This document shows positions 23,348-32,597 of a stretch of 36,328 nucleotides of DNA, in pieces. The DNA is from a virus: positions 1 to 36,328 of the IMG/VR virus record IMGVR_UViG_3300042397_000239, one strand, 5' to 3'. The first letter of the stretch is position 1. Every line of letters starts with the position of its first letter. Position numbers and translations under genes: made by a program. Below the pieces are notes generated by a model. The model made no database searches and was not told the DNA's origin. It saw only the letters and a program-made list of their open reading frames with translations.

Positions 23348-26300
23348 TCATTGTGGCATTACTACAGTTGGCGCACCGGATGGTGATTCAGGCTGTTGCT
23401 GCCCATCCATTTGCGGAGCTGCTGCGCTCAATGTAGAATTCAACCAAACCTTTGGATCATCGCTGATTCCAAATGCTTTTGCGTATGAACGGAAGCGTTG
23501 GTTCATCGATAATTTATTTACAGCAGCTTGAGATGGAGCGCCTTGTGATGCGCTTTGCTCTAAGGCATCCAAAAATGCTGGGTCTTTAAAGAGCTGTTGC
23601 GCGGCATCTAATTTATTTTTCCCAAGCTTGCTCATAGATTCAATAATGTCTGGAATTAACAAATCCACCCCAGGAATTTTTGAAGCAGTAAACGCAACGG
23701 CGCGTTTTGCCATACTTGAATTGAGGAAGTTTTGCAGCTTTCCTTGCGCCGCAAGTGACTTACGCAACTCGGCTTGTGTCGTTGCCCCAGTTCTCAAGCC
23801 TGAGACCGATCTAGCTTCAGTCATTCTTTTGGAAACGGTCAGCAATGAATTCATGGCCTTCACCCAGTCAGGCCCCATCTCTTTAGCAATCTTGCCAAAG
23901 ACTTCAGGGTTAGCGCGTAAGCCAGGGTAAAAATCACGGAACTCTGCAAAGCCAAATCCTTGCGATGCCTTAGAGCGTGTTGCTGATGCAATAGCGGTTG
24001 CCAAAGCTTCCTTGCGATACTCCTCAGGAACCGTTTTAATCAGTTTATTAAATTTGCGTGCTCCGCCTGCTTTGGATTCGCTTATCGCGCCAAGAAGCAG
24101 TGAATTTAAATCACCCTCAAGGTCACGCCCAAAAGCAGAAACCATGCGTTTGCCCAAGGCCCCTTGCTTTGCATACAGTAAGTTTGCAGCACGCAGATTG
24201 CGACGAGTTTCTTCGCCTGCCATACGCTCAACATTGTCTAACTGATCTTTTGTAAGAGCGTTTTCAAGACGCACTAATGAAGCTTCATCTAGAGAACCAT
24301 AAGGGCTTTCTTTGCCCTCTTTCGCTCGTCGGATAAGCCCCTTTTCTCGTATCAATCGACCATAAGTAATATCGCCTGTACCGGCTTCACCAGTTTGGAA
24401 AAGATCAAGCAGCTTTTTTTCTTGCTGATTTAAACCACCTTCACCAACTTCTGACACTACTTCCTGCAATGTTGTAAACAAATTATCAAGATCAACGGGA
24501 GCTTTCGCAGATACACCCTCATCAACTTTCTTATACAACGCTGAAGCTTGGCTTTTTAAAGCCTTTTGAGATTGTTCAAGGCCAGTTTTAATTTTCTGAG
24601 AAACCGCTCCGGTTGCTGGCACTCCCTCAATAAAGAAAGCGTCAAACTGCTGTGAAATATCATCCGCGTTATTAATAGCTTTACGAAGGGTAACATCCCA
24701 TTCGCCTTGGGCGGGGGTTCCAAATTGCGACCGTTCCAAGCCAAGCGCAGCCCTAATCTGAGGATTATCAGCATAGACATCAATCGGAAGCTCAAAGCCC
24801 AAGCTTTCAGCAGCGGCTTTAGCTTCAGGATTGATTTCGGCTAACTCAATGATTTTTTGCTGCGCTGCCTTACCCTGAGCACCTTTTTTGGTTGCTGTGG
24901 AAATAAGGTTATCAAGCTCTTCTGTGGGAATAAAACGAGATGGCGCAGCGGCTTCAGTCACAACCTCTTCTGCAACTCCAGCCATTGGTGCGGCAGTAGC
25001 TTGCGGAATCGGAGGTGGCTCAACAGCTCCGACCTTCATGTAGTCAGGTGTCTGCAACCAACGTAGGCGTCGAGAAACAGCAAGCGATTCTTGTTCAAGT
25101 TGTGGGGAGCCTGGGCCTACCTGTAATTCATTTTGAATATCGCGCAGCCTTTGCGAGAGAATCGCTTCTTCGCTAGTAGTAGATGCTGGTGTCGGCTCAG
25201 ACATAGGTAATGGTTCGCGTTGAGGCGCAACATAACCAGGTCGCATATATTCAGGAGTCTGAAGATCACGCAATTGACGAGAAAGAGCAAGTGCCTCCTG
25301 CTCCAACTCAGGAGAACCCATGCCCTCCCTTAACCGCGTTTGAATATCATATAGCCTTTGTCCTATTGCCGCTTCCTCGCTGGCAGTAGAGACAGGGGCC
25401 ATTGTGGGCACTTCTGGAGCCGATGGAACAGGTATAGCTTCTGGTAACGCTCCGGCTGGGCCTCTACGCAAATTGCGAACACCGGAAACAACCGCAGGAA
25501 TAGCTTCAGCAAGAAGTTGACCACCAGCACCACCAGCACCAGCAAGAGCAATTTCGGCAGGATCAAATGTTCCGCCAGCAGCAGCTTGTGTTGCCTCAAT
25601 TCCAGCCTGCGTTAATGCAGCACCACCAGCAGCGCCTGCAACCGTCCTAGCGGCTCCAGCAGGCGTAAATGCAAAAATACCACCAGCAGCACGCGGAATA
25701 TCGCTCCAGCGGAAACCTGGCTTAATGCCATATTCCTTGCCATCTTGCGAACGAAGGATGTAGTTACCCTTGGCATCTTGACGCACGTCAACGCCAGGAT
25801 AGTTGGCTTGAATAATCTGGACGGATTCTTCTGGGCTTGTGAACATTGTACCAAGAGCAGTTCCCGCACTAGCAAGAGAAAGCTCGTTTAACTCAGGCAT
25901 CGTTGTCCAATCAGGAGCAGCCTCAATTTCAGGGGTGCTGCGTTCTGAACCAGTTACAGTCTCAATAGCGCCCTCAATGAGGCCCATGTCTTTTGTGACA
26001 TCTTCCATTGGAGCGAGATATGGAACGAACTGCAGTTTACGATCGGTATCTTCTTGAAGCGCCTTAATTGTTTCAGGTGTTAGTGCTGAACCCACATTTC
26101 TCATTGAAATGGCGTTTAGTTCTTCAATAGATTTATTGGCCTGCCATGCCGCCTGCAATTCCCTTGCATTTTTAAGGTCTTGCTCCGCAACAACGCGATC
26201 ACCTGGACGCGCTGCAGCTAAACCAGCTACAGGAGTCTCGGCTGCACCCGCTGCAGGTGGAATGATTGGATTGCCCTGCTCATCAATGAACCCAAGGCTC

Positions 26301-26881
26301 TGCAAATTCTTATTGGCTTGCTCAAGACCATAAGGCCCAACTGCACTACCAAGGCCGAGTATGCTTAAATCTCTCTGCCTTCTAAGCGTATCCCGCTCTC
26401 TTACATCAGCACCTGCACCTGGAAAAAATATAGATATTTGGCTTGTGATTTCTTCAGGAGTAATGGCTGCTCCACTTTCACGACGCAATGTCGCCATAGC
26501 AAAATTCTTTGCAGCCGAACGATAAAGGCGACGGTCAGTATCCGAAAATCTATTAGCTAAATTAGGAGGCAGAACTTCTTGAGTAGCAAGTGCGATAAGG
26601 TCATCAGGCGCTAAATTTAAACGCTCAAGCTCAATCTGCGAACTGCGTGCGCGTTGATAAAAATCCAGAGCCTTAGATTGACCTTCCGTCAACTCTGCGG
26701 ATGACTTTTTGAATTTTTCTTCTTCGCGCTCTTCTGAGCGTTTTTTGATGAGAAGCTCTTCTGCCTGACGTTGTTCCTCAGCTATTTCCGCTTGTGACTT
26801 GGGTATAACTACCCCTCTAGGCGCACCAGGTGTGCCTTGCGAAGAAGCAACAGGAAGTTCCCAAGGATTAGTTTGCGCCAT
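23348..26881 (-). CDS. Large DNA-ejection protein (P22 gp16-like position)
   Basis: 1177 residues from the ATG at 26881 (GGAAATTAAT upstream); nearly twice P22 gp16 (609). Charged coiled-coil N-terminus (ELLIKKRSEEREEEKFKKSS), an Ala/Gly-rich hydrophobic stretch ~400-460 (GAARTVAGAAGGAALTQAG...), a tandem 69-residue repeat (about 494-622), and a helical C-terminal half. Ejection proteins leave the virion and form a conduit into the cell. Encoded after gp7- and gp20-like genes, before the tailspike. Confidence 0.78.
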   Translation of the reverse strand: MAQTNPWELPVASSQGTPGAPRGVVIPKSQAEIAEEQRQAEELLIKKRSEEREEEKFKKSSAELTEGQSKALDFYQRARSSQIELERLNLAPDDLIALATQEVLPPNLANRFSDTDRRLYRSAAKNFAMATLRRESGAAITPEEITSQISIFFPGAGADVRERDTLRRQRDLSILGLGSAVGPYGLEQANKNLQSLGFIDEQGNPIIPPAAGAAETPVAGLAAARPGDRVVAEQDLKNARELQAAWQANKSIEELNAISMRNVGSALTPETIKALQEDTDRKLQFVPYLAPMEDVTKDMGLIEGAIETVTGSERSTPEIEAAPDWTTMPELNELSLASAGTALGTMFTSPEESVQIIQANYPGVDVRQDAKGNYILRSQDGKEYGIKPGFRWSDIPRAAGGIFAFTPAGAARTVAGAAGGAALTQAGIEATQAAAGGTFDPAEIALAGAGGAGGQLLAEAIPAVVSGVRNLRRGPAGALPEAIPVPSAPEVPTMAPVSTASEEAAIGQRLYDIQTRLREGMGSPELEQEALALSRQLRDLQTPEYMRPGYVAPQREPLPMSEPTPASTTSEEAILSQRLRDIQNELQVGPGSPQLEQESLAVSRRLRWLQTPDYMKVGAVEPPPIPQATAAPMAGVAEEVVTEAAAPSRFIPTEELDNLISTATKKGAQGKAAQQKIIELAEINPEAKAAAESLGFELPIDVYADNPQIRAALGLERSQFGTPAQGEWDVTLRKAINNADDISQQFDAFFIEGVPATGAVSQKIKTGLEQSQKALKSQASALYKKVDEGVSAKAPVDLDNLFTTLQEVVSEVGEGGLNQQEKKLLDLFQTGEAGTGDITYGRLIREKGLIRRAKEGKESPYGSLDEASLVRLENALTKDQLDNVERMAGEETRRNLRAANLLYAKQGALGKRMVSAFGRDLEGDLNSLLLGAISESKAGGARKFNKLIKTVPEEYRKEALATAIASATRSKASQGFGFAEFRDFYPGLRANPEVFGKIAKEMGPDWVKAMNSLLTVSKRMTEARSVSGLRTGATTQAELRKSLAAQGKLQNFLNSSMAKRAVAFTASKIPGVDLLIPDIIESMSKLGKNKLDAAQQLFKDPAFLDALEQSASQGAPSQAAVNKLSMNQRFRSYAKAFGISDDPKVWLNSTLSAAAPQMDGQQQPESPSGAPTVVMPQ
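25015..25399 (-). repeat. Two-copy tandem repeat (period 207 bp, 69 residues) inside the ejection protein gene
   Basis: Copy 1 (25222-25399) encodes SEEAAIGQRLYDIQTRLREG... and copy 2 (25015-25192) SEEAILSQRLRDIQNELQVG.... Each ends in a Q-T-P-[ED]-Y-M motif, and corresponding codons are exactly 207 bases apart. Many substitutions separate the copies, so the duplication is old. Confidence 0.85.
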
Positions 26882-26882
26882 A

Positions 26883-27170
26883 TTAATTTCCAATCACAAC
26901 GTGCCAGTGAGGGCCAGTAGCAAATCTTGATGGGTTTTTCACCTCATCGCGTGCCTCAATAATTTTATAACCAGCATTACGAATAGTCGAAAGATACTGA
27001 TCAAATGTCACGCCAGCAATGGGAGCAATATCTACTGCCCCCTTAGTCCGAGCATGATATGACCTTGGATTCTTTTTAGACAACGGATCATTTGGCCCAC
27101 GATAGCCAGATGTTATCCTTGCATTAGGAAAAAGCTCACCAATCACAGCGCGGCCATTAGCGAAAGTCAC
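26883..27170 (-). CDS. Virion-associated M15-type peptidoglycan peptidase
   Basis: 95 residues, GTG start. ITSGYRG then SYHARTKGAVDIAP with H39 and D47, and GPHWHVVIG with H88/H90: the complete zinc site of M15 D-Ala-D-Ala carboxypeptidase-like enzymes. Being placed between two ejection-protein genes, it probably travels in the virion and opens the wall for DNA entry, separate from the lysis endolysin at 16781-17173. It overlaps the upstream gene by 14 bases. Confidence 0.85.
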   Translation of the reverse strand: MTFANGRAVIGELFPNARITSGYRGPNDPLSKKNPRSYHARTKGAVDIAPIAGVTFDQYLSTIRNAGYKIIEARDEVKNPSRFATGPHWHVVIGN

Positions 27171-28092
27171 CAGACGGCGCGTCCGTCTGACCTCCTTTTG
27201 GCTTTCTCCAGCTATCTGGGCTTCCAGTTACTGGCCCACCTACATATTCTTGACCGTTTACAATATCGCCTACCTTTAAGTCAGCAGGGATGGCAGTAAC
27301 ATTACTGAACACACGAGGCTTACCTGAAGGTGCAGCCTGACCGCCACCTTCCGGCGTGCCGTAGCGTGATAAATAATCTTGAAGCGTGCCAGTATATAAC
27401 TCGCCATCTGGAGTTTTTGCACCAGTTAAAAGAATTTGTCCTGCTTTATAAGCAATGTTACCAAGCAGTTCGCGTCCCTTGGCACTGTATGGATCAATTC
27501 CAGCACCACGCATTGCGGCAGCGGCATCACCAAAGCCAGTCATCTTATTGGCGGCTTCAGGGTCAGCAGCGCGAACCTGAAGGTCAATGATACCTTGAGC
27601 CAAGCGTGGGTCGGCATTTGGGTTACCAATCATTGTAGCTAGGTCGCGCAACTGTTTTTCTAAAACTGTATCACCACTTTCCTTAGCGGCATCAGCGCGG
27701 GTATTAAGCTTTGTAACAGCGCCCTGCACATTCACTGTGCCGTTTGCATCTGGAGATAATCCATAATACACGTCTCTGGCGGTTTCGAGAAAGAAGTTTT
27801 TCCGACCTTCATCTAGTCCCTTATAGTATGTTTGAATGGCAGACACATCTTCAGGTAGCTCTTGCATAGCTAAGTTACGTTGCTGAATGGTAGCACCAGG
27901 CCCAAGCAGTGTTTTGAAGATATTAACCTTCTTAGCAGCCTTATCAATTTCTGCCTGCACCTTTTCACGCTGCGCCTGCGCCTGCAAGCGCTGGGCTTCA
28001 ACCTGCTGCTGCTGCTGGCCTAATTGGACGGCTTTAAAAAACGTTTCTCCAGGCGATGGCGTTTTAAGTGTATAATCATAAGGCTGTACCAT
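27157..28092 (-). CDS. DNA-ejection protein (P22 gp20-like position)
   Basis: 311 residues. N-terminal coiled coil very rich in Gln (LGQQQQQVEAQRLQAQAQREKVQAEIDKAAKK), then a helical domain. The C-terminal third is disordered, rich in G/P/K (GGGQAAPSGKPR; PKGGQTDAPSGDFR). P22 gp20 is also helical and low-complexity. Call based on order gp7-gp20-gp16 and composition. Confidence 0.7.
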   Translation of the reverse strand: MVQPYDYTLKTPSPGETFFKAVQLGQQQQQVEAQRLQAQAQREKVQAEIDKAAKKVNIFKTLLGPGATIQQRNLAMQELPEDVSAIQTYYKGLDEGRKNFFLETARDVYYGLSPDANGTVNVQGAVTKLNTRADAAKESGDTVLEKQLRDLATMIGNPNADPRLAQGIIDLQVRAADPEAANKMTGFGDAAAAMRGAGIDPYSAKGRELLGNIAYKAGQILLTGAKTPDGELYTGTLQDYLSRYGTPEGGGQAAPSGKPRVFSNVTAIPADLKVGDIVNGQEYVGGPVTGSPDSWRKPKGGQTDAPSGDFR

Positions 28093-28100
28093 AAGTTACC

Positions 28101-28727
28101 TCAATATCCTCTGCCGATTGCCAAGCCAGCAAACTGTGCTGGTAGCGATAGCGATTGCTGCCAAGCGCTAGCAGAGCCTAGTTTTGCGCCAGCCCGTGCC
28201 GCTCCACCTTGAGCTAGGAGGTCTGCAATAGAACCAGCCGATTGCATACCAGCAGTCCCAACGCCAGCAGCCGATTGCTGACCAAGAGATGTCAATCCAC
28301 CCAAACGACCATACTGTTGCTCAAGAAACTGATTCAACAATTGAGGACGGAACTGGGCTAGTGCGCCCTGAATATTTCCGCCACGAAGCCCACCAGTTGC
28401 CGATGCGTTCTGCAAAAGAGCTTCCTCTTGCTGCCGCGCCAAAGATTGAAACATTGGGCTTTGCTCTTGGCCTGCAACATATTCTTGCTGCGCTTCTGGG
28501 CCAGCAAGACCTAAGGCTGCCATCTGCGCCTGAAGAGCAGGGCCACCAGCAGCTACATACGGCTGCAATAACCCACGCATTTCTTCACGAGCGGCCCTTG
28601 TTTCAGCGACACCAGCTTGGCTAGCATCATACTGTAGCTGCCCAGCGCTCTTTGCCGCTTTAGAACCCATAGCACTGCTTGCTAAAGATGTGCCACCAAC
28701 AATAAGTGCTGAGACTGGATCAGGCAT
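28101..28727 (-). CDS. DNA-ejection protein (P22 gp7-like)
   Basis: 208 residues. LIVGGTSLASSAMGSKAAKSAGQLQYDASQAGVAETRAAREEMRGLLQPYVAAGG and FRPQLLNQFLEQQYGRLGGLTSLGQQSAAGVG are typical of the phage DNA-transfer/gp7 family: glycine-rich hydrophobic start and Ala/Gln-rich helical repeats. P22 gp7 is 229 residues. It overlaps its upstream neighbour by 8 bases. Confidence 0.8.
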   Translation of the reverse strand: MPDPVSALIVGGTSLASSAMGSKAAKSAGQLQYDASQAGVAETRAAREEMRGLLQPYVAAGGPALQAQMAALGLAGPEAQQEYVAGQEQSPMFQSLARQQEEALLQNASATGGLRGGNIQGALAQFRPQLLNQFLEQQYGRLGGLTSLGQQSAAGVGTAGMQSAGSIADLLAQGGAARAGAKLGSASAWQQSLSLPAQFAGLAIGRGY

Positions 28728-29181
28728 CAGACATTTCCTTCATATATTCATCAAGGCTTTCGCCATAAAGTTTTAAGACAACGTGACCTATTTCCATTGC
28801 TGCTTGCGTGCCGTGAACCAACTGCACTGTAGCAAGGACAATATCATAATACCCAGCACGCCAAACAAAGCTAGTGGCGCACGCATTTCCAGCTAGCTCA
28901 ACCGTATCAGACGCCTTCCACTTCAGGATTGCAGTGCTAACGAGCGGCAGCAATACTAAAGCGTTAACTTGATAGAACGGATTCGACGGCAATCCTACCA
29001 ATGCCGCCCAGATTGCCATGTCAGCATCGTCGCGATCAATCTTGTCGCCATCAACAATGTCATCAAAAAGCTGAACAACTTGCCATAGGTCAATGAGCCA
29101 CTCAACGGCATCTTCGGGCAAAGCTAATGCTTCCGCAAAGTTCCGACGTAACCAGTATTCAGGCGTTCCGCTTTTAAGCAT
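28720..29181 (-). CDS. Internal virion protein candidate (gp14 position)
   Basis: 153 residues from the ATG at 29181. An ATG at 29250 would add a 23-residue non-native-looking leader (IVIWFCHRAF...) over a hairpin. YWLRRNFAEALALPEDAVEWLIDLWQVVQLFDDIVDGD and a helical remainder. The DDIVDGD looks like an isoprenoid synthase motif but nothing else fits. Position between needle region and gp7 corresponds to P22 gp14. Function uncertain. Confidence 0.6.
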   Translation of the reverse strand: MLKSGTPEYWLRRNFAEALALPEDAVEWLIDLWQVVQLFDDIVDGDKIDRDDADMAIWAALVGLPSNPFYQVNALVLLPLVSTAILKWKASDTVELAGNACATSFVWRAGYYDIVLATVQLVHGTQAAMEIGHVVLKLYGESLDEYMKEMSDA

Positions 29182-29246
29182 AGTAAGCTTTCTACTATTG
29201 AGCCACAGGCTGCTCTTAAAAGCTCTGTGGCAAAACCATATCACAA
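29182..29246 (-). other. Intergenic hairpin
   Basis: On the minus strand GCCACAG and CTGTGGC (7 bp) enclose a loop that contains the self-complementary GCTTTTAAGAGC. No T-tract follows. Might be an attenuator or processing site before the gp14-position gene. Confidence 0.4.
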
Positions 29247-29648
29247 TCAATCGTCAAATTCAAACTCTCGTTCCTCAAATGCTTGGCACGCTCTCATGTC
29301 ATGACAAATGAAACTGAATTTATGGCAATAGCCACGGAATCCAGCATCAACATCCCATTCATTCCAAGGTATCTTATCCATTTTTGCTTGCATCAGCGTG
29401 CTATTTTCAAAATATTCGCAGTTGGAGCAGCGACGGCGACGAGCTTCATCCTCATCTACTTGCCACGCCTTAGCTAGTGCTGACCAGTATTCAGGGTTTG
29501 CATCTCGCTCGTTACTGGGATTCTCAGGGCCAAGCATCCAGTCATCAATGACCATCTTGGTGTTCTTCTTGTTCTCAGCGGTGGTGATGAATGGTTCGCT
29601 CTCACGCAGACCAGCAAAGCCTTCAATAATCATCATTGGCTTTTTCAT
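29247..29648 (-). CDS. Cys-cluster protein of the tail gene block
   Basis: 133 residues. The C-terminal half has CSNCEYF, then RGYCHKFSFICHDMRACQAF: CxxC plus three more cysteines and histidines, enough for a zinc or iron-sulfur site. Proteins with this pattern occur in tail gene blocks of marine and alphaproteobacterial podoviruses. Acidic C-terminus (FEEREFEFDD). Start shares a base with the preceding stop. Confidence 0.65.
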   Translation of the reverse strand: MKKPMMIIEGFAGLRESEPFITTAENKKNTKMVIDDWMLGPENPSNERDANPEYWSALAKAWQVDEDEARRRRCSNCEYFENSTLMQAKMDKIPWNEWDVDAGFRGYCHKFSFICHDMRACQAFEEREFEFDD

Positions 29649-29983
29649 TATGCTATTTCCCGACCTGATGCGCGGATGTTAATGGCTGTCGCTGTTCCCG
29701 CAATAGTTGAAATAAACCCGCCAGCCGCAATTACCTGACCGACTAGCTCAGGAAACGTGTAGGTCTCCGATGGCTGAAGCGTCTTGGTCTTGACGATAAG
29801 GTTGTCATTTCCTGCGCTGCCAGACACTGCCACAAGGTTGACGCTGATTGTTGCAGCAGTTGCGGTGTAATTAGTCGCGGTGAACTTGTCGATGACCGTC
29901 GTGACGTTCGTCGCAGTGTATTGCGTTGTCTGCGTGTTCTCTGCAGTCTTTGCGGGGATCAGAACCCTTGTTGAAACAGCCAT
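29648..29983 (-). CDS. Small beta-sandwich virion protein candidate
   Basis: 111 residues, Thr/Ala-rich and beta-prone: TQYTATNVTTVIDKFTATNYTATAATISVNLVAVSG, then KTKTLQPSETYTFPELVGQVIAAGGFISTIAG. The alternating pattern suggests an immunoglobulin-like fold, as in many phage neck and tail decoration proteins. Follows the needle candidate by one base. Confidence 0.6.
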   Translation of the reverse strand: MAVSTRVLIPAKTAENTQTTQYTATNVTTVIDKFTATNYTATAATISVNLVAVSGSAGNDNLIVKTKTLQPSETYTFPELVGQVIAAGGFISTIAGTATAINIRASGREIA

Positions 29984-29984
29984 A

Positions 29985-30761
29985 TCAAGTCTCCATAGAA
30001 CTTATATTGTCAGTCACTGTTAAGATAACCGACGGGATTGATGGGTGTATACCTGTTGCCGCCTCTGCAAGCAACTCCACGGATGTATCGTCTACTTCCC
30101 ACATCAACTCAATGTAGTCGCCAGCGTTCAACTGGATGACGTAGTTCCACGCGGCAAGCGTTTCTCCGTCATTGCCTTGGATGCGGATTTGTCCAGTGCT
30201 GTCAGGCACGTTTGTGCCGTTCTTTCGTAACCATACATATACAAGCCCAACGCCGCCTGATGTCTTATGCACCTGCGCCGAAAACTGCACGTTATAGATA
30301 TTGGGCCGATCCACAAAGATGCGCGAAGTCGGACTGCCTCTAGTCACGCCAAACGACAAATCTGTTGTGTTAAAGGTCATTGGATACGCCGTGTTGATAA
30401 CGGCGGCGGTCTGCGTTGTCGTATCGTAAAACGAACCGTAGCGAGGTGTGCGATGCTGCTTAGGTGGTGGCATCTGTTGCAATGCCGTAATCTGTTCCTG
30501 CAACGCTGCAATCTGCTCTTGCGATGCCGCTGCTGGCGCTCGGTCAAGATACTCCAGTACAGACTTCATTACCTCAACAGAAGCTAATGCTTGATTTGCG
30601 GATGCCACTGCGTCGCCAGCCAAGATGGTGGCTTCCGTAACGCTAAAGGGAGCCACCTCATCGCTGACCACTTGAAATAGCCGTTCAAACTGCTTGATCT
30701 GCTCATGGTCTTGCAGAAACGATGCAAGCTGATCGCGGGTAAGGTTGAGCCTCTGAACCAT
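29985..30761 (-). CDS. Tail needle candidate with coiled coil and TNF/C1q-like knob
   Basis: 258 residues. Helical N-terminus, a heptad-like stretch with QEQIAALQEQITALQQM (~80-96), then RYGSFYDTTTQTAAVINTAYPMTF and a beta-sandwich (FVDRPNIYNVQFSAQVHKTSGGVGLVYVWLRKNGTNV ... AGDYIELMWEVDD) typical of phage C1q/TNF-like domains. In P22 the needle gp26 gene follows gp10, as here; phage Sf6's needle ends in a TNF-like knob. Coupled to gp10 by TAATG. Confidence 0.65.
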   Translation of the reverse strand: MVQRLNLTRDQLASFLQDHEQIKQFERLFQVVSDEVAPFSVTEATILAGDAVASANQALASVEVMKSVLEYLDRAPAAASQEQIAALQEQITALQQMPPPKQHRTPRYGSFYDTTTQTAAVINTAYPMTFNTTDLSFGVTRGSPTSRIFVDRPNIYNVQFSAQVHKTSGGVGLVYVWLRKNGTNVPDSTGQIRIQGNDGETLAAWNYVIQLNAGDYIELMWEVDDTSVELLAEAATGIHPSIPSVILTVTDNISSMET

Positions 30762-32170
30762 TAGTAAGCCAATGGCTCTATTTGTGCCTCTAGCCTAGCA
30801 AATGACATATGCGCGTCTGACGTGCCTTGGAATCGCTGTATACGCCAGTTACGCATCCAACCCTGCTGGAACCATACCAAGCGCTTTGCGCGTTGCCCCG
30901 TCTTGCCAGCATTGATAAACTTCTGCTGGCTGTAGGTCTGCCCGTCTATGGTGTAGCTAGTGTTTATTGTTGGGTCGATACCATAAGCGGCTGAACCAGT
31001 TAGGCCCACCAGCTCAAGGTTCTGAATGATTGCCCCACGACCTTCGTTGTAAACAATCGTCGTGCCAAACTCCCAGCGCACCTTTTGCCCATAATGGCTT
31101 GAGATGTTGCTAACCATGTAGCCTACAGATGTATTTGTTGGGTCGCCCACCAGCCACTTGTCATAGCAATACACAAGGTTCTGTGCGCGATACTTCGAGA
31201 AATCTACTAAGCTGCTTGTCAGAGTAAACCAAACTGGCTGGCCCAAGTCCTGCGTTGCTGATGCGTCAAATACAATCGTGCGATCGGGCAAGTGAATATA
31301 CAGATGCTCATGAGCCTTATCGTTACGCGCCTCCAGCTTGACCGTAGACAATTCGGCTTCGGTAAACTGAAGTAGGATTTGGTCTATCTCTTGCGTGCTG
31401 ATTTTATTCGATTTAGCATTGCCGCCAAGATAAATCCCTGGCGCTTCGTTAAAGCCGCTACCAAGGAATGCGATGTTTTCAAGGAACACGCAGCAAGCAT
31501 GAGTGCCGACAACGCCCTTTTCAATCTGTGCGCCTTCGATACGTTGAAACGGGAATAGGTCACCGCCTACGTTGTCAAAGACTTCAATCGTGTGGCGGTT
31601 GAGCGCGTAAATCTCATTGCGTAGCTTGAGCAGTGCGACAACAGGGTCAGGGTCAATTTCGGACGAACCATACTTTAGCGGATTAACCTGCGTCGGGTCG
31701 CTTAGTTCCGTAACAATAAGAAACTCGCCGTCAGTGGTCATGAAGTAACCATCTACCCAAACCACGTCCAGAACGATGCCAAGGTCAGGGTCGGTGACTT
31801 GAACAAGGCCAAGGCTAGGTGACCAGTAAAACAGGTCTTCATTCGACGCGATAGCTAGGCGGTCAAAGCTGTAATCCATCGTAACTAGCTGACCGTTGTT
31901 ACCAACATCACCAATCACCGTCACAACGCCTGTGCTGGACACTACGACGAGCTTAGAACCCATCACGCGATAGCAGACGCCATTCCAGTTAATACCACCA
32001 CGATCAATGCCAGGGCCAGTGCCATTAGATACCAAGCCATCAGCGGGACGCAAGAAGCCCTGACTTATGCCGTTATTCTTCGGCACTGGAATCATGTTGA
32101 CAGGATAAGACGTGCGAAAGTCCGGCCCATTGTCCGTGTAGATGCCACTAAGGATTGGAATCTGCGTCAT
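30761..32170 (-). CDS. Tail hub/DNA stabilisation protein (P22 gp10-like)
   Basis: 469 residues (P22 gp10 is 472). Beta-propeller look with family stretches SYPVNMIPVPKNNG (~18), CYRVMGSKLVVVSSTG, YALNRHTIEVFDNVGG, IEKGVVGTHACCVF and ELSTVKLEARNDKAHEHLYIHLPDRTIVFDAS. The ATG at 32170 overlaps the previous TGA (ATGA), which favours it over the GTG at 32176. Closes the tail tube below gp4. Confidence 0.88.
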   Translation of the reverse strand: MTQIPILSGIYTDNGPDFRTSYPVNMIPVPKNNGISQGFLRPADGLVSNGTGPGIDRGGINWNGVCYRVMGSKLVVVSSTGVVTVIGDVGNNGQLVTMDYSFDRLAIASNEDLFYWSPSLGLVQVTDPDLGIVLDVVWVDGYFMTTDGEFLIVTELSDPTQVNPLKYGSSEIDPDPVVALLKLRNEIYALNRHTIEVFDNVGGDLFPFQRIEGAQIEKGVVGTHACCVFLENIAFLGSGFNEAPGIYLGGNAKSNKISTQEIDQILLQFTEAELSTVKLEARNDKAHEHLYIHLPDRTIVFDASATQDLGQPVWFTLTSSLVDFSKYRAQNLVYCYDKWLVGDPTNTSVGYMVSNISSHYGQKVRWEFGTTIVYNEGRGAIIQNLELVGLTGSAAYGIDPTINTSYTIDGQTYSQQKFINAGKTGQRAKRLVWFQQGWMRNWRIQRFQGTSDAHMSFARLEAQIEPLAY

Positions 32171-32484
32171 TTCCACTTAACCTTATTCGACCAAAACGCC
32201 GCGCTCATTTTACCCTTAGCTATGTTCTTTGCGTGTCTAGCCTTGAATGATGCGCGGCGCTTCTTGTTGGATTCGCTTTCGCCTTTGCTGGCGGGTGAAC
32301 CCATTACGCCCTGCTGCCCGAAACGAATCGTCTTAACCTTGTCGCCTTCCTTAGCTACCACAACGTGTGACTTCTTCGGATGCGATGGTGTGCGCTTGGG
32401 CTTGTCAGCATGTTGACGAATCTTTGCATCGTCATAAGAGGCTTTCTCCAGTTCACGTTGAGTATCAATTAGAGTAGTATCCAT
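32167..32484 (-). CDS. Basic structural-block protein of unknown function
   Basis: 105 residues, strongly basic. KSHVVVAKEGDKVKTIRFGQQGV..SPASKGESES followed by KKRRASFKARHAKNIAKGKMSAAFWSNKVKWK is a pattern I recognise as recurring in tail and neck gene blocks of many phages, function unassigned. First gene after the foreign-looking segment at 32520-33560. Confidence 0.7.
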   Translation of the reverse strand: MDTTLIDTQRELEKASYDDAKIRQHADKPKRTPSHPKKSHVVVAKEGDKVKTIRFGQQGVMGSPASKGESESNKKRRASFKARHAKNIAKGKMSAAFWSNKVKWK

Positions 32485-32597
32485 GTTAGCCTCTGTATAC
32501 CTATATATAAATGAGTTTACCGGGGTGGGCTTCTATTGGTGGGGTTTGAGTTTGTCTACCCCCGATCTGTCTCGCTCAAATGCCTAGCACCAGCGTA

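Noticed and set aside
28024-28624. Plus-strand open frames opposite the gp7/gp20-like genes
   Set aside because: Composition follows the Gln/Ala codons of the real genes; no start signals or family features.
28720-29181. Isoprenoid synthase suggested by DDIVDGD
   Set aside because: Only one Asp-rich motif, wrong length and a virion-gene context; coincidental.
29182-29250. N-terminal extension of the gp14-position protein
   Set aside because: The added 23 residues cross a hairpin and look non-coding; the ATG at 29181 begins the plausible protein.
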